DNA from: Flaviramulus sp.
GTDB lineage: Bacteria; Bacteroidota; Bacteroidia; Flavobacteriales; Flavobacteriaceae
Direction of reading: 5' to 3'
DNA: 6,609 nt
Assembly (NCBI GenBank): GCA_023255235.1
Contig: JALRJA010000360.1
Coordinates: forward strand, 1-6,609
The translations under genes and the position numbers were made by a program. Positions 1 through 6,200 of the stretch are shown here, one piece after another. Position 1 is the first letter of the stretch; every line of letters starts with the position of its first letter. The notes beneath the pieces were generated by a model. That model searched no databases and was not told where the DNA came from. It saw only the letters and a list, made by a program, of their open reading frames with translations.

Positions 1-5
1 AAACT

Positions 6-32
6 AAAAAGAGGCAAAAAAAGCCTCTTTTT
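6..32 (-). terminator. Rho-independent terminator of rpsO
   Basis: A perfect 10-bp stem (6-15 against 23-32) closes a 7-base loop. It begins two bases past the rpsO stop codon. Read on the minus strand, the GC part of the stem (GAGGC/GCCTC) is followed by a run of five T. The plus strand also reads into a T-rich stretch, so it may stop transcription from both directions. Confidence 0.9.
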
Positions 33-33
33 A

Positions 34-303
34 TTATTTTCTTAATCCTAATTCTTTAACTATGGCACGATACCTTAAAATATCTTTCTTAGTTAAGTAA
101 TCTAGTAAAGCTCTACGTTTTCCTACTAGTTTTACCAAAGAACGCTCTGTATTATAATCTTTTCTATTATTTTTTAAGTGTTCTGTTAAGTGATTAATTC
201 GGTGTGTAAATAAGGCTATTTGCCCTTCTGGAGAACCAGTATCTTTGGCGTTTTTACCGTGCTTTTTAAAGATTTTCTCTTTTTCTTTTTGATCTAAATA
301 CAT
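34..303 (-). CDS. rpsO: 30S ribosomal protein S15 (uS15)
   Basis: This is an 89-residue protein, the usual length for S15, a primary binder of the 16S rRNA central domain that nucleates assembly of the small-subunit platform. The family pattern is clear: DTGS at residues 21-24, then the helix with INHLTEHL (36-43), NNRKDYNTERSL (45-56) and the C-terminal KRRALLDYL (62-70), ending in GLRK. By alignment with the E. coli protein, the rRNA-contacting residues correspond to T22, Q28, H42 and D49, all present; the E. coli serine 51 is a threonine (T52) here. The open frame extends 19 codons upstream to a TTG, but that part is unlike S15, would run into the predicted -7 element, and the ATG at 303 gives the family-length protein. 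It has its own promoter upstream and its own terminator downstream, so it is probably monocistronic. No strong Shine-Dalgarno is visible. Confidence 0.97.
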   Translation of the reverse strand: MYLDQKEKEKIFKKHGKNAKDTGSPEGQIALFTHRINHLTEHLKNNRKDYNTERSLVKLVGKRRALLDYLTKKDILRYRAIVKELGLRK

Positions 304-335
304 GCTAATATTGTTGTAAATAATTGTTATGTACA

Positions 336-352
336 CGAAAGTCTTTCTTTCG
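336..352 (-). other. Hairpin at the 5' end of the rpsO leader
   Basis: A perfect 6-bp stem (336-341 with 347-352, CGAAAG/CTTTCG on the minus strand) closes a 5-base loop AAAGA. It starts where transcription from the upstream TAnnTTTG element is expected to begin, so the mRNA would start with this hairpin and have a leader of roughly 50 bases. It could protect the 5' end, or take part in feedback control by S15, as leader structures do in other bacteria; neither role is shown by the sequence. Confidence 0.5.
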
Positions 353-357
353 AGCGG

Positions 358-386
358 CAAATATAATCATTTTTAATGAAAAGCAA
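358..386 (-). promoter_or_regulatory. Bacteroidota-type promoter for rpsO
   Basis: On the minus strand a perfect -7 element TATATTTG (365-358, consensus TAnnTTTG) is preceded by TTG (386-384, part of TTTG) with an 18-base spacer. This matches the -33/-7 architecture of the primary sigma factor in Bacteroidota. Transcription would start near 351-353, giving a leader of about 50 bases before the rpsO ATG. Confidence 0.8.
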
Positions 387-444
387 ACACCTATTGGTTT
401 TTTTGCAATTATAGATGTTTTTTTGAAAATTAACGGTTTTAAAC

Positions 445-1302
445 CTACACTCTTAAAGGTTGATTGAGTATTAAATCTAGGTATTGGTTTACTTTGTTTT
501 TTAGGTCTTTACGAAGTGTGATAAAATCTAGGAAACCATGTTCTAGTAAAAACTCTGATGTTTGAAACCCATCGGGTAAATCTTTGCCTGTTGTGTCTTT
601 TACAACACGTGGACCTGCAAAACCAATTAAAGCTCCAGGTTCTGCTATATTAATGTCACCTAGCATGGCAAAAGAGGCTGTGGTTCCTCCTGTTGTTGGG
701 TCTGTACATAAAGATATGTAGGGTATTCCTGCATCGGCTAGTTGTGCTAATTTAACCGATGTTTTTGCTAGTTGCATAAGCGACAAGGCGGCTTCCATCA
801 TTCTGGCTCCGCCAGATTTTGATATAATCATTAATGGGGTTTTGTTTTTTAAAGCATAATTGGCGGCTCTGGCAATTTTTTCACCTACCACACTGCCCAT
901 TGAGCCTCCTATAAAGGTAAAATCCATACAGGCTACAACTAAATTTTTTCCTTTAGATTTTCCTACTGCTACTCGTACAGCGTCTTTTAATTTGGTTTTT
1001 TCTTTGGCTGCTTTTAACCGGTCTGGGTATTTTTTTGTGTCAACAAATTTAAGTGGGTCTTTAGATTCTAAATTGGCTTCTAATTCTTTAAATTTATTAT
1101 CATCAAAAAGTATTTCAAAATATTCTTTACTGCCAATTCTTACATGATAGCCGTCTTCTGGGCTAACATAAAAGTTTTTTTCTAGCTCTTCGGTATCTAT
1201 TATTTTGCCTGTTGGTGATTTGTACCAAAGTCCTTTTGGGGTGTCTTTTTTTTCTTCGGTAGTGGTGGTTATTCCTTTTGTTTTTCTTTTAAACCAAGAC
1301 AT
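445..1302 (-). CDS. accD: Acetyl-CoA carboxylase carboxyltransferase subunit beta
   Basis: The 285-residue AccD pairs with AccA to transfer the carboxyl group from biotin-BCCP to acetyl-CoA, giving malonyl-CoA, the committed step of fatty-acid synthesis in the cytoplasm. It opens with MSWFKR, aligning with the MSWI start of E. coli AccD. The crotonase-like core shows [10 protein letters not shown] (132-141), the oxyanion-type glycines SGGARMMEA (163-171), [16 protein letters not shown] (201-216) and [14 protein letters not shown] (220-233). The ATG at 1302 is preceded by an A-rich stretch. Unusual relative to E. coli: the N-terminal zinc ribbon keeps its surrounding sequence but has lost all four cysteines, which are S29, G32, S47 and D50 here. 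This may be normal for the lineage. accA is not in the window. No terminator is evident in the 141 bases before rpsO, so some read-through is possible. Confidence 0.97.
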   Translation of the reverse strand: MSWFKRKTKGITTTTEEKKDTPKGLWYKSPTGKIIDTEELEKNFYVSPEDGYHVRIGSKEYFEILFDDNKFKELEANLESKDPLKFVDTKKYPDRLKAAKEKTKLKDAVRVAVGKSKGKNLVVACMDFTFIGGSMGSVVGEKIARAANYALKNKTPLMIISKSGGARMMEAALSLMQLAKTSVKLAQLADAGIPYISLCTDPTTGGTTASFAMLGDINIAEPGALIGFAGPRVVKDTTGKDLPDGFQTSEFLLEHGFLDFITLRKDLKNKVNQYLDLILNQPLRV

Positions 1303-1359
1303 ATATGTTGTGTTTTTTTTGATTAGCGTTTTTTTAGATTTTTATTGAATCTAAGTACT

Positions 1360-1496
1360 GCGTTAAGGATTGAGGCGACATCCTTTTTATGGTATTTTAA
1401 ACATATAAATTACATGGTAATGTTTATTTAACATAAAAAGATATAGCCGAAAGCCTGACCACAAAATTAAACCTTTTTTTAATTTTGGGGTAACGC
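1360..1496 (-). ncRNA. Structured intergenic element between fbaA and accD (candidate RNA or repeat)
   Basis: About 137 bases fold into a nested, junction-like structure. An outer stem of 6 bp (1360-1365 with 1491-1496; GCGTTA/TAACGC) encloses two arms. One arm pairs 1459-1471 with 1478-1490, with one mismatch at 1461/1488. The other pairs 1373-1376 with 1453-1456 and then 1380-1391 with 1432-1442 with one bulged base, and has a variable AT-rich tip with a further small hairpin (1398-1404 with 1420-1426). Read on the minus strand, the non-stem blocks GGTCAGGCTTTCGGCTATAT and GGATGTCGCCTCAATCC resemble an intergenic element I recall as recurring in many Flavobacteria genomes; I cannot confirm this here, nor whether it equals a named Rfam family such as Flavo-1. 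It lies after the fbaA terminator and before accD, so it could be the accD leader, an independent RNA, or a dispersed DNA repeat. No TAnnTTTG promoter is evident just upstream. Confidence 0.6.
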
Positions 1497-1520
1497 CATG
1501 CTATTTTTATTGTTTTAAAC

Positions 1521-1550
1521 AAAAAAGATTCTGCTTTTACAGAATCTTTT
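1521..1550 (-). terminator. Rho-independent terminator of fbaA
   Basis: A perfect 11-bp stem (1523-1533 with 1540-1550) closes a 6-base loop (1534-1539). On the minus strand it is followed by a run of six T ending at 1521, and it begins about 20 bases after the fbaA stop codon. It separates fbaA from the structured element and from accD. Confidence 0.9.
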
Positions 1551-1570
1551 AATGCTTGTTTTATAGTGTT

Positions 1571-2638
1571 TTATAGGGTGTTTACGTTGTTTAAATCTTG
1601 AAATGCTTGTTTTAAACGGGTTACAAATGTGTTTTCTCCTTCGCGTAGCCAAACTCTTGGGTCGTAGTGTTTTTTGTTTGGAGAGTCTTCACCTTCTGGG
1701 TTTCCTATTTGTGATTGTAGGTAGTCTTTTTTATGGTTTACATAGTCACGAATACCTGTCATGAAGGCGTATTGCAAATCGGTGTCTATATTCATTTTTA
1801 TAACGCCGTAGCTAATGCCTTCTCTAATTTCTTCAACGGTAGAGCCTGATCCTCCATGGAATACAAAATCTATGTGATTGTGTTCTACACCGTATTTTTT
1901 TGAAATATACTCTTGAGAATTTTTTAAAATTTTTGGAGTTAATTTTACGTTTCCTGGCTTGTAAACGCCGTGTACGTTACCAAATGCGGCTGCTATGGTA
2001 AATTGTGGGCTTATTTTACTTAGTTCTTCATAGGCATAGGCTACTTCTTCTGGTTGTGTGTATAGTTTTGAGTCATCTACGTCTGTGTTATCAACGCCAT
2101 CTTCTTCGCCTCCTGTTATGCCTAGTTCTATTTCTAGAGTCATTCCCATTTTGCTCATGCGCTGTAAATAGGTTTTGCAAATGTCTATGTTTTCTTCAAT
2201 GGGTTCTTCTGATAGGTCTATCATGTGTGAACTAAAAAGAGATTTTCCTGTTTGAGCAAAGTGTTGTTCACTGGCTTCAAGTAAACCGTCTATCCAAGGT
2301 AGTAGTTTTTTTGCACAGTGGTCTGTATGTAGAATAACGGGTACACCGTAGGCTTCTGCAAGTGTGTGCACGTGTTTTGCTCCTGCAACAGCACCAGCTA
2401 TGGCTGCTTTTTGCCCCTCGTTACTTAGCCCTTTGCCGGCGTTAAATTGAGCGCCTCCGTTTGAAAACTGAATAATAACAGGTGCGTTTAACTCTTTGGC
2501 TGTTTCTAAAACCGCATTAATAGTATTTGAACCTATAACATTTACGGCTGGTAAGGCATAGTTATTTGCTTTTGCATGATTAAAAATAGCTTGTACTTCT
2601 TTTCCTGTTGCAACACCTGGTTTTATATTGTGTCCCAT
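1571..2638 (-). CDS. fbaA: Fructose-bisphosphate aldolase, class II
   Basis: The 355-residue enzyme reversibly splits fructose 1,6-bisphosphate into dihydroxyacetone phosphate and glyceraldehyde 3-phosphate, using a metal ion (normally zinc), in cytoplasmic glycolysis and gluconeogenesis. Length and motifs fit the class IIA (E. coli FbaA) branch. HTDHC at 104-108 holds the catalytic aspartate (D106) and a zinc-binding histidine (H107). ELGITGGEEDG at 171-181 is the second class II signature, with the glutamates of the mobile loop. GNVHGVYKPGN at 220-230 gives the second zinc histidine (H223), and FHGGSGS at 260-266 the third (H261). NIDTD at 283-287 belongs to the phosphate/substrate-binding region. 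The ATG at 2638 follows a strikingly A-rich leader. A strong terminator follows the gene, and a candidate promoter lies 39 bases upstream, so it may be transcribed alone despite lying 126 bases behind tamL. Confidence 0.97.
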   Translation of the reverse strand: MGHNIKPGVATGKEVQAIFNHAKANNYALPAVNVIGSNTINAVLETAKELNAPVIIQFSNGGAQFNAGKGLSNEGQKAAIAGAVAGAKHVHTLAEAYGVPVILHTDHCAKKLLPWIDGLLEASEQHFAQTGKSLFSSHMIDLSEEPIEENIDICKTYLQRMSKMGMTLEIELGITGGEEDGVDNTDVDDSKLYTQPEEVAYAYEELSKISPQFTIAAAFGNVHGVYKPGNVKLTPKILKNSQEYISKKYGVEHNHIDFVFHGGSGSTVEEIREGISYGVIKMNIDTDLQYAFMTGIRDYVNHKKDYLQSQIGNPEGEDSPNKKHYDPRVWLREGENTFVTRLKQAFQDLNNVNTL

Positions 2639-2676
2639 TTTATTTTTTTATTTTTTATGAGTTTCTAATTAGGTTT

Positions 2677-2684
2677 CAAAAATA
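2677..2684 (-). promoter_or_regulatory. Candidate -7 element for fbaA
   Basis: TATTTTTG on the minus strand matches TAnnTTTG exactly, about 39 bases upstream of the fbaA ATG. No TTG is found at the -33 spacing, so support is partial. The element overlaps one copy of a 12-base direct repeat (2679-2690) whose second copy lies at 2723-2734. Confidence 0.4.
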
Positions 2685-2734
2685 GTTAAATTTTATATAA
2701 AAAGGCTATATTTTATTTACTGAAAATAGTTAAA
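2679..2734. repeat. 12-base direct repeat pair upstream of fbaA
   Basis: The sequence aaaatagttaaa occurs at 2679-2690 and again at 2723-2734, 44 bases apart, within the 126-base gap between tamL and fbaA. One copy overlaps the candidate -7 element. In such AT-rich DNA this may be chance; a regulator site is possible but unproven. Confidence 0.3.
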
Positions 2735-2764
2735 GTTGACTAAAACGTTATAGTAAAAAATATG

Positions 2765-5302
2765 CTAGAAGGGGTAGTTTATACCAATGTTATAAACAGC
2801 ATTGGCAAAGTTATAATCGTTAAACCACCGGTTTTGGTTTTGGTAAGAAGGGTCGTAGGTTTTAAAGCCTACATCAAATCTAAAGACAAAAAAACTAAAG
2901 TCGTAGCGTAGCCCAAAGCCAGAGCCTATGGCAATATCTTTTAAAGAGTTTATGCTTTTAAATGTGGCTCTTGGGTCTTCAACGTTGTCTAATACGTTCC
3001 AAATATTACCAGCATCTACAAATAAAGCACCGTTAAGGTTTCCAAAAAGGTTAAAGCGTTGCTCTGTGCTAAAAGCTATTTTTAAATTGGCTTCGTTAAA
3101 TTCGTTGGTGGTTTCAAAGCTTCCAGGCCCGAGGTTATAGGCTATCCAGGCTCTGTTATCGTTAGGACCTCCTGCAAAGAAACTTTTTGAAAAAGGAATG
3201 TTATTGGAGTTTCCGTACGGTATGGCTATACCTAAAAAACTTCTTAAAGCCAGTACGTTTTTATTGCCAAAATCCCAGTGTTTAATATAGTCAAGCTCTG
3301 TTTTTACAAATTGAGAGTAAGCCACGTTAAATAGTTCACGTCTTCCGTCTGCATTTTTATTTAAACCTAAGAGCCTAGAGGTACTTGAGAGTAAATTACC
3401 TGCTAGTTCTAATTTGGCTCTAAAGATTGAAAAGTCGTTATCAAATAAATTTGTTCTTTCGTCATTTGTGAAATTAAAGGTTGTTGAAAGAATTAAGTTG
3501 TTTTCGGTGAGTCTTTCTTTTCGTTCTTTTATGCCATTTACAGTGGTTACTTGTGCTATGTTTACCTCTGATGGCGTGGTAGCATCTGTAACATAATTGA
3601 TAAACTCGTTTGCTTGGTCTGGAAATGATAAACTTTGATCGTCTTCTATATAATTTATTTCGTGTGCAATATTATTAAGTGTTGCTAATGAGTTTTGATA
3701 TATACCAAAGTAATTTCTTGTGTTTAAATTTCTAACGTATTGTATGTTAAAAACATCTAGTCTGTTGGTTACTTTTTGGTTTGGCGACCAATTATAACTA
3801 AAAACGCCACCCAGGGTTTGTCTGTCTAGCCCTATATTGGTTTGGCTTGTGGTTGATAGACTAATTTTAGTATTTGGCGACATGTATTTAGGTATAATAC
3901 CTTCTGTATAAAAGGGTGAAAACAACCTAGGAATGGTTAGTTTTAAATCAACACCAAACTCATTAATATCAAAAAAAGGATCGTTTAAATTATTTCTGTT
4001 AGCATCTTCAGATGCTCCTATTGATGTTATTGCAGATATTTCAAATGTTTCTGCTCCTCTAAAAATATTTCTTATTAATAAACTCGGGTTAAAAGAGAAT
4101 CCTACAGTTTGAATATTACTTTGTGATACATCTGTATTTAGCCCTAAACTAAACTTTTTTAAAGGGCTTAGTTTTATAATGCTTGATAGGGTATTATCTG
4201 GGTTTTCTATGTATTCAATATTTGGATATTTAAAGGTGCGTAATTCATTAAAATAGCGGTAGGTTCGGGTTCTGTCTATATCTCTAAAATTTACTCCCGG
4301 ATTAATAAAAACGGCATCACTAATAGCTTTTGGTCTAAAACGTATTTTGTCATAGCTATATATTTTATAGCCGTTATATGATATAGAATCTTGAAAAGGT
4401 TTTCCTATGTTTTCAAAGGCATAATCTGTTATTATTTTTACATCGCTTATGGTAAAAACCTTAAAAGGTTTGTAGCTAAGAGAATCAGAAACTCTTATTA
4501 GTCTATCTGAAATATTTAGTTCTACATTAAACGTTTTATTTGTGCCTATACTATCTATTTGAAAAGTAACATAATCTGGTTTAAAATGATAAATACCAGA
4601 GTTGCGTAATTCATTGCTAATTCTGTTGCGTTCTTCATTAAAAACAGAGGTTTTAAACTGTTGTTTAGGTTTTATTAAAGAGGCTTTTTTAATGTTTTTA
4701 TATAAGGTGTCTATAATTGGCGATTTTATATTTTCAGTAATGGAATCAATTAAAAAAGCAGTGCCTTTGTTAATTTTATATGCTACTTCGGCACGATTAT
4801 TATCATTTTTATTTATGCTATAGGTAGCCTCTACATCAAACCAACCGTTGTTTATAAAATAGTCTTTAATTCGGTTTATAGATTTTTTTGTTTTTAATAC
4901 ATCAACAACTACAGGAGCTTCTCCTGTTTTTTTTAACCAAGCGTTCAAGTCTTTTCTAGATTTAATATCTTTATCTAGCTGCTTTTTAGACAATAGCTTT
5001 GTTTTTCTCTTTACTTTTTTTGGGTTATCATATATTTTAGCATCTAGAATAGAGTCTATATTTGGTCGTGCCAAATTATAAATATGTAAACGCAATGGCG
5101 TATTTAATAACGGAACTTTGCTATTGGGTTTTTGATATAATAGGTTGGTAATAGTTTCTGTATTTTCTTTTTCACCATCAATAACAATAGTGTTTTTTGT
5201 TAGTAGGTGTTCGTTGTTTGCAACACGCTTTACCGCATTACACGATGTGAAACACACTATAAAACAAAATAAAACTAGTATTATTAAGAGTTGTTTATTC
5301 AA
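2765..5302 (-). CDS. tamL: TamL-type BamA/TamA-family outer-membrane lipoprotein
   Basis: This 845-residue Omp85-superfamily protein likely acts in outer-membrane assembly, as the Bacteroidota lipoprotein counterpart of TamA that works with TamB (not in the window). The N-terminus is a lipoprotein signal: a short basic start, a hydrophobic stretch (5-19) and lipobox FTSC with the lipidated cysteine at C21. Next come POTRA-like alpha/beta repeats, roughly 35-120, 129-178, 182-263 and perhaps 280-378, followed by a beta-barrel from about 381 to the end. The barrel closes on NYPF with a terminal phenylalanine, typical of outer-membrane barrels. The Omp85 loop-6 region reads FAGGPNDNRAW (709-719), keeping R717 but with A-W instead of the usual G-F/Y. 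The start is TTG at 5302: an in-frame TGA lies five codons upstream, and no ATG allows an intact signal peptide. No acidic residues follow C21, so I see no surface-export signal. No clear terminator follows the stop. A generic BamA/TamA assignment is certain; the TamL name rests on the lipobox, architecture and gene neighbourhood. Confidence 0.88.
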   Translation of the reverse strand: MNKQLLIILVLFCFIVCFTSCNAVKRVANNEHLLTKNTIVIDGEKENTETITNLLYQKPNSKVPLLNTPLRLHIYNLARPNIDSILDAKIYDNPKKVKRKTKLLSKKQLDKDIKSRKDLNAWLKKTGEAPVVVDVLKTKKSINRIKDYFINNGWFDVEATYSINKNDNNRAEVAYKINKGTAFLIDSITENIKSPIIDTLYKNIKKASLIKPKQQFKTSVFNEERNRISNELRNSGIYHFKPDYVTFQIDSIGTNKTFNVELNISDRLIRVSDSLSYKPFKVFTISDVKIITDYAFENIGKPFQDSISYNGYKIYSYDKIRFRPKAISDAVFINPGVNFRDIDRTRTYRYFNELRTFKYPNIEYIENPDNTLSSIIKLSPLKKFSLGLNTDVSQSNIQTVGFSFNPSLLIRNIFRGAETFEISAITSIGASEDANRNNLNDPFFDINEFGVDLKLTIPRLFSPFYTEGIIPKYMSPNTKISLSTTSQTNIGLDRQTLGGVFSYNWSPNQKVTNRLDVFNIQYVRNLNTRNYFGIYQNSLATLNNIAHEINYIEDDQSLSFPDQANEFINYVTDATTPSEVNIAQVTTVNGIKERKERLTENNLILSTTFNFTNDERTNLFDNDFSIFRAKLELAGNLLSSTSRLLGLNKNADGRRELFNVAYSQFVKTELDYIKHWDFGNKNVLALRSFLGIAIPYGNSNNIPFSKSFFAGGPNDNRAWIAYNLGPGSFETTNEFNEANLKIAFSTEQRFNLFGNLNGALFVDAGNIWNVLDNVEDPRATFKSINSLKDIAIGSGFGLRYDFSFFVFRFDVGFKTYDPSYQNQNRWFNDYNFANAVYNIGINYPF

Positions 5303-5371
5303 ATGAAAAATAATTCAGGTTATAGATTTTAATTTTTTTAGTTATAAATTTAAAACGGTTCTTTTCAAGTC

Positions 5372-5379
5372 CAAAAATA
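5372..5379 (-). promoter_or_regulatory. Candidate -7 element for tamL
   Basis: TATTTTTG on the minus strand is an exact TAnnTTTG match, 70 bases upstream of the tamL start, in the 169-base divergent gap. At the expected -33 distance there is only a T-rich stretch without TTG. No comparably good element is visible on the plus strand for the divergent methyltransferase gene. Confidence 0.4.
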
Positions 5380-5471
5380 CACTATTCTGTCTAAAAAAAT
5401 ACGTAATTATTGTACTACTAAGCTATTGTTGCTAATATTTTCTTTTCTTTATAGAAAATTTTTCAGCAGGC

Positions 5472-6194
5472 ATGCTTTCTAAAAATCAAATTAAATTAAT
5501 TACCAGTTTAAAGCAAAAAAAATACAGGTTACAACAGGGTGTTTTTGTTGTTGAAGGCCTTAAAACAATTAATGAATTGTTACATTCTAGTTTTGAGCTT
5601 CAAACATTATATACTACAGAAGCGTTCAATTTTGATGCCAAAAAAGAAGTTTTAATTTCTGAAACCGATTTAAAACGAATTAGTTTTTTAACAACACCCA
5701 ATAAGGCACTTGCCATTTTTAAAATACCAAAACCAAAACCTATTAAAGAACAGGGGTTAATTATTGCATTAGACTCTATAAGAGACCCAGGAAATTTAGG
5801 AACTATTATTAGGCTTTGTGATTGGTTTGGTATTAAAGATTTGGTGTGTAGTATAGAAACGGTAGATTGTTACAACCCAAAAGTAATACAAGCCACAATG
5901 GGTTCTATAAGTAGAGTTGCTATAAGTTATATTGATTTAAAAGCCTTTTTAAACGCAACTACGTTACCGGTTTATGGTGCCTTTATGCAGGGCGACAATA
6001 TTTATAAAAGCACAAAACTTGACGGCGGTATTTTGGTTGTGGGAAATGAAGCCAATGGTATTTCAAAACCAATTGAAGCTATTATTAGTAAAAAAATAAC
6101 CATTCCAAGGTTTGGTAATTTACAAGCCACCGAAAGTTTAAATGTAGCCACCGCAACGGCTATATTGTTAAGTGAGTTTAAAAGGCGAGAATAA
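5472..6194 (+). CDS. TrmH/SpoU-family RNA 2'-O-methyltransferase
   Basis: This 240-residue SPOUT-class enzyme should transfer a methyl group from S-adenosylmethionine to a ribose 2'-OH in rRNA or tRNA. The N-terminal part (about 1-90, with QGVFVVEGLKTINELL at 22-37) is the small SpoU substrate-binding domain. The knotted catalytic domain carries motif 1, DSIRDPGNLGTIIR (101-114, with N108 and R114); motif 2, VVGNEANGIS (189-198); and motif 3, ATESLNVATATAILL (219-233). Which nucleotide it modifies cannot be told from sequence; rRNA methylase of the RlmB/TsnR-like type is the usual label. The ATG at 5472 gives the normal N-terminus, and AGCAGG just upstream is a weak Shine-Dalgarno-like match. 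It is divergent from tamL and ends six bases from the convergent porT stop, with no clear terminator between them. Confidence 0.93.
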   Translation: MLSKNQIKLITSLKQKKYRLQQGVFVVEGLKTINELLHSSFELQTLYTTEAFNFDAKKEVLISETDLKRISFLTTPNKALAIFKIPKPKPIKEQGLIIALDSIRDPGNLGTIIRLCDWFGIKDLVCSIETVDCYNPKVIQATMGSISRVAISYIDLKAFLNATTLPVYGAFMQGDNIYKSTKLDGGILVVGNEANGISKPIEAIISKKITIPRFGNLQATESLNVATATAILLSEFKRRE

Positions 6195-6200
6195 ACGCCG

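Noticed and set aside
304..360. Nineteen-codon N-terminal extension of rpsO starting at a TTG
   Set aside because: The extra residues do not resemble S15, the extension would overlap the -7 promoter element, and the ATG at 303 gives the normal 89-residue protein.
860..1147. Open frame on the plus strand opposite accD
   Set aside because: It is fully antisense to a strongly recognised gene, has no family-like sequence and is best explained as a shadow frame.
1334..1354. 7-bp hairpin just upstream of accD considered as a terminator
   Set aside because: On the minus strand the stem is followed by a run of A, not T, and on the plus strand no T-run follows either; it may simply be part of the accD leader.
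2005..2235. Open frame on the plus strand opposite fbaA, leucine- and cysteine-rich
   Set aside because: Its composition is what antisense of the aldolase codons produces, and no plausible start context or family is seen.
2700..2764. Terminator for tamL
   Set aside because: The region is AT-rich, but I found no GC-containing stem followed by a T-run on the minus strand.
2928..4823. Three plus-strand open frames opposite tamL (2928-3140, 3414-3596, 4602-4823)
   Set aside because: All are short, antisense to a continuous 845-residue gene, and show no recognisable motifs.
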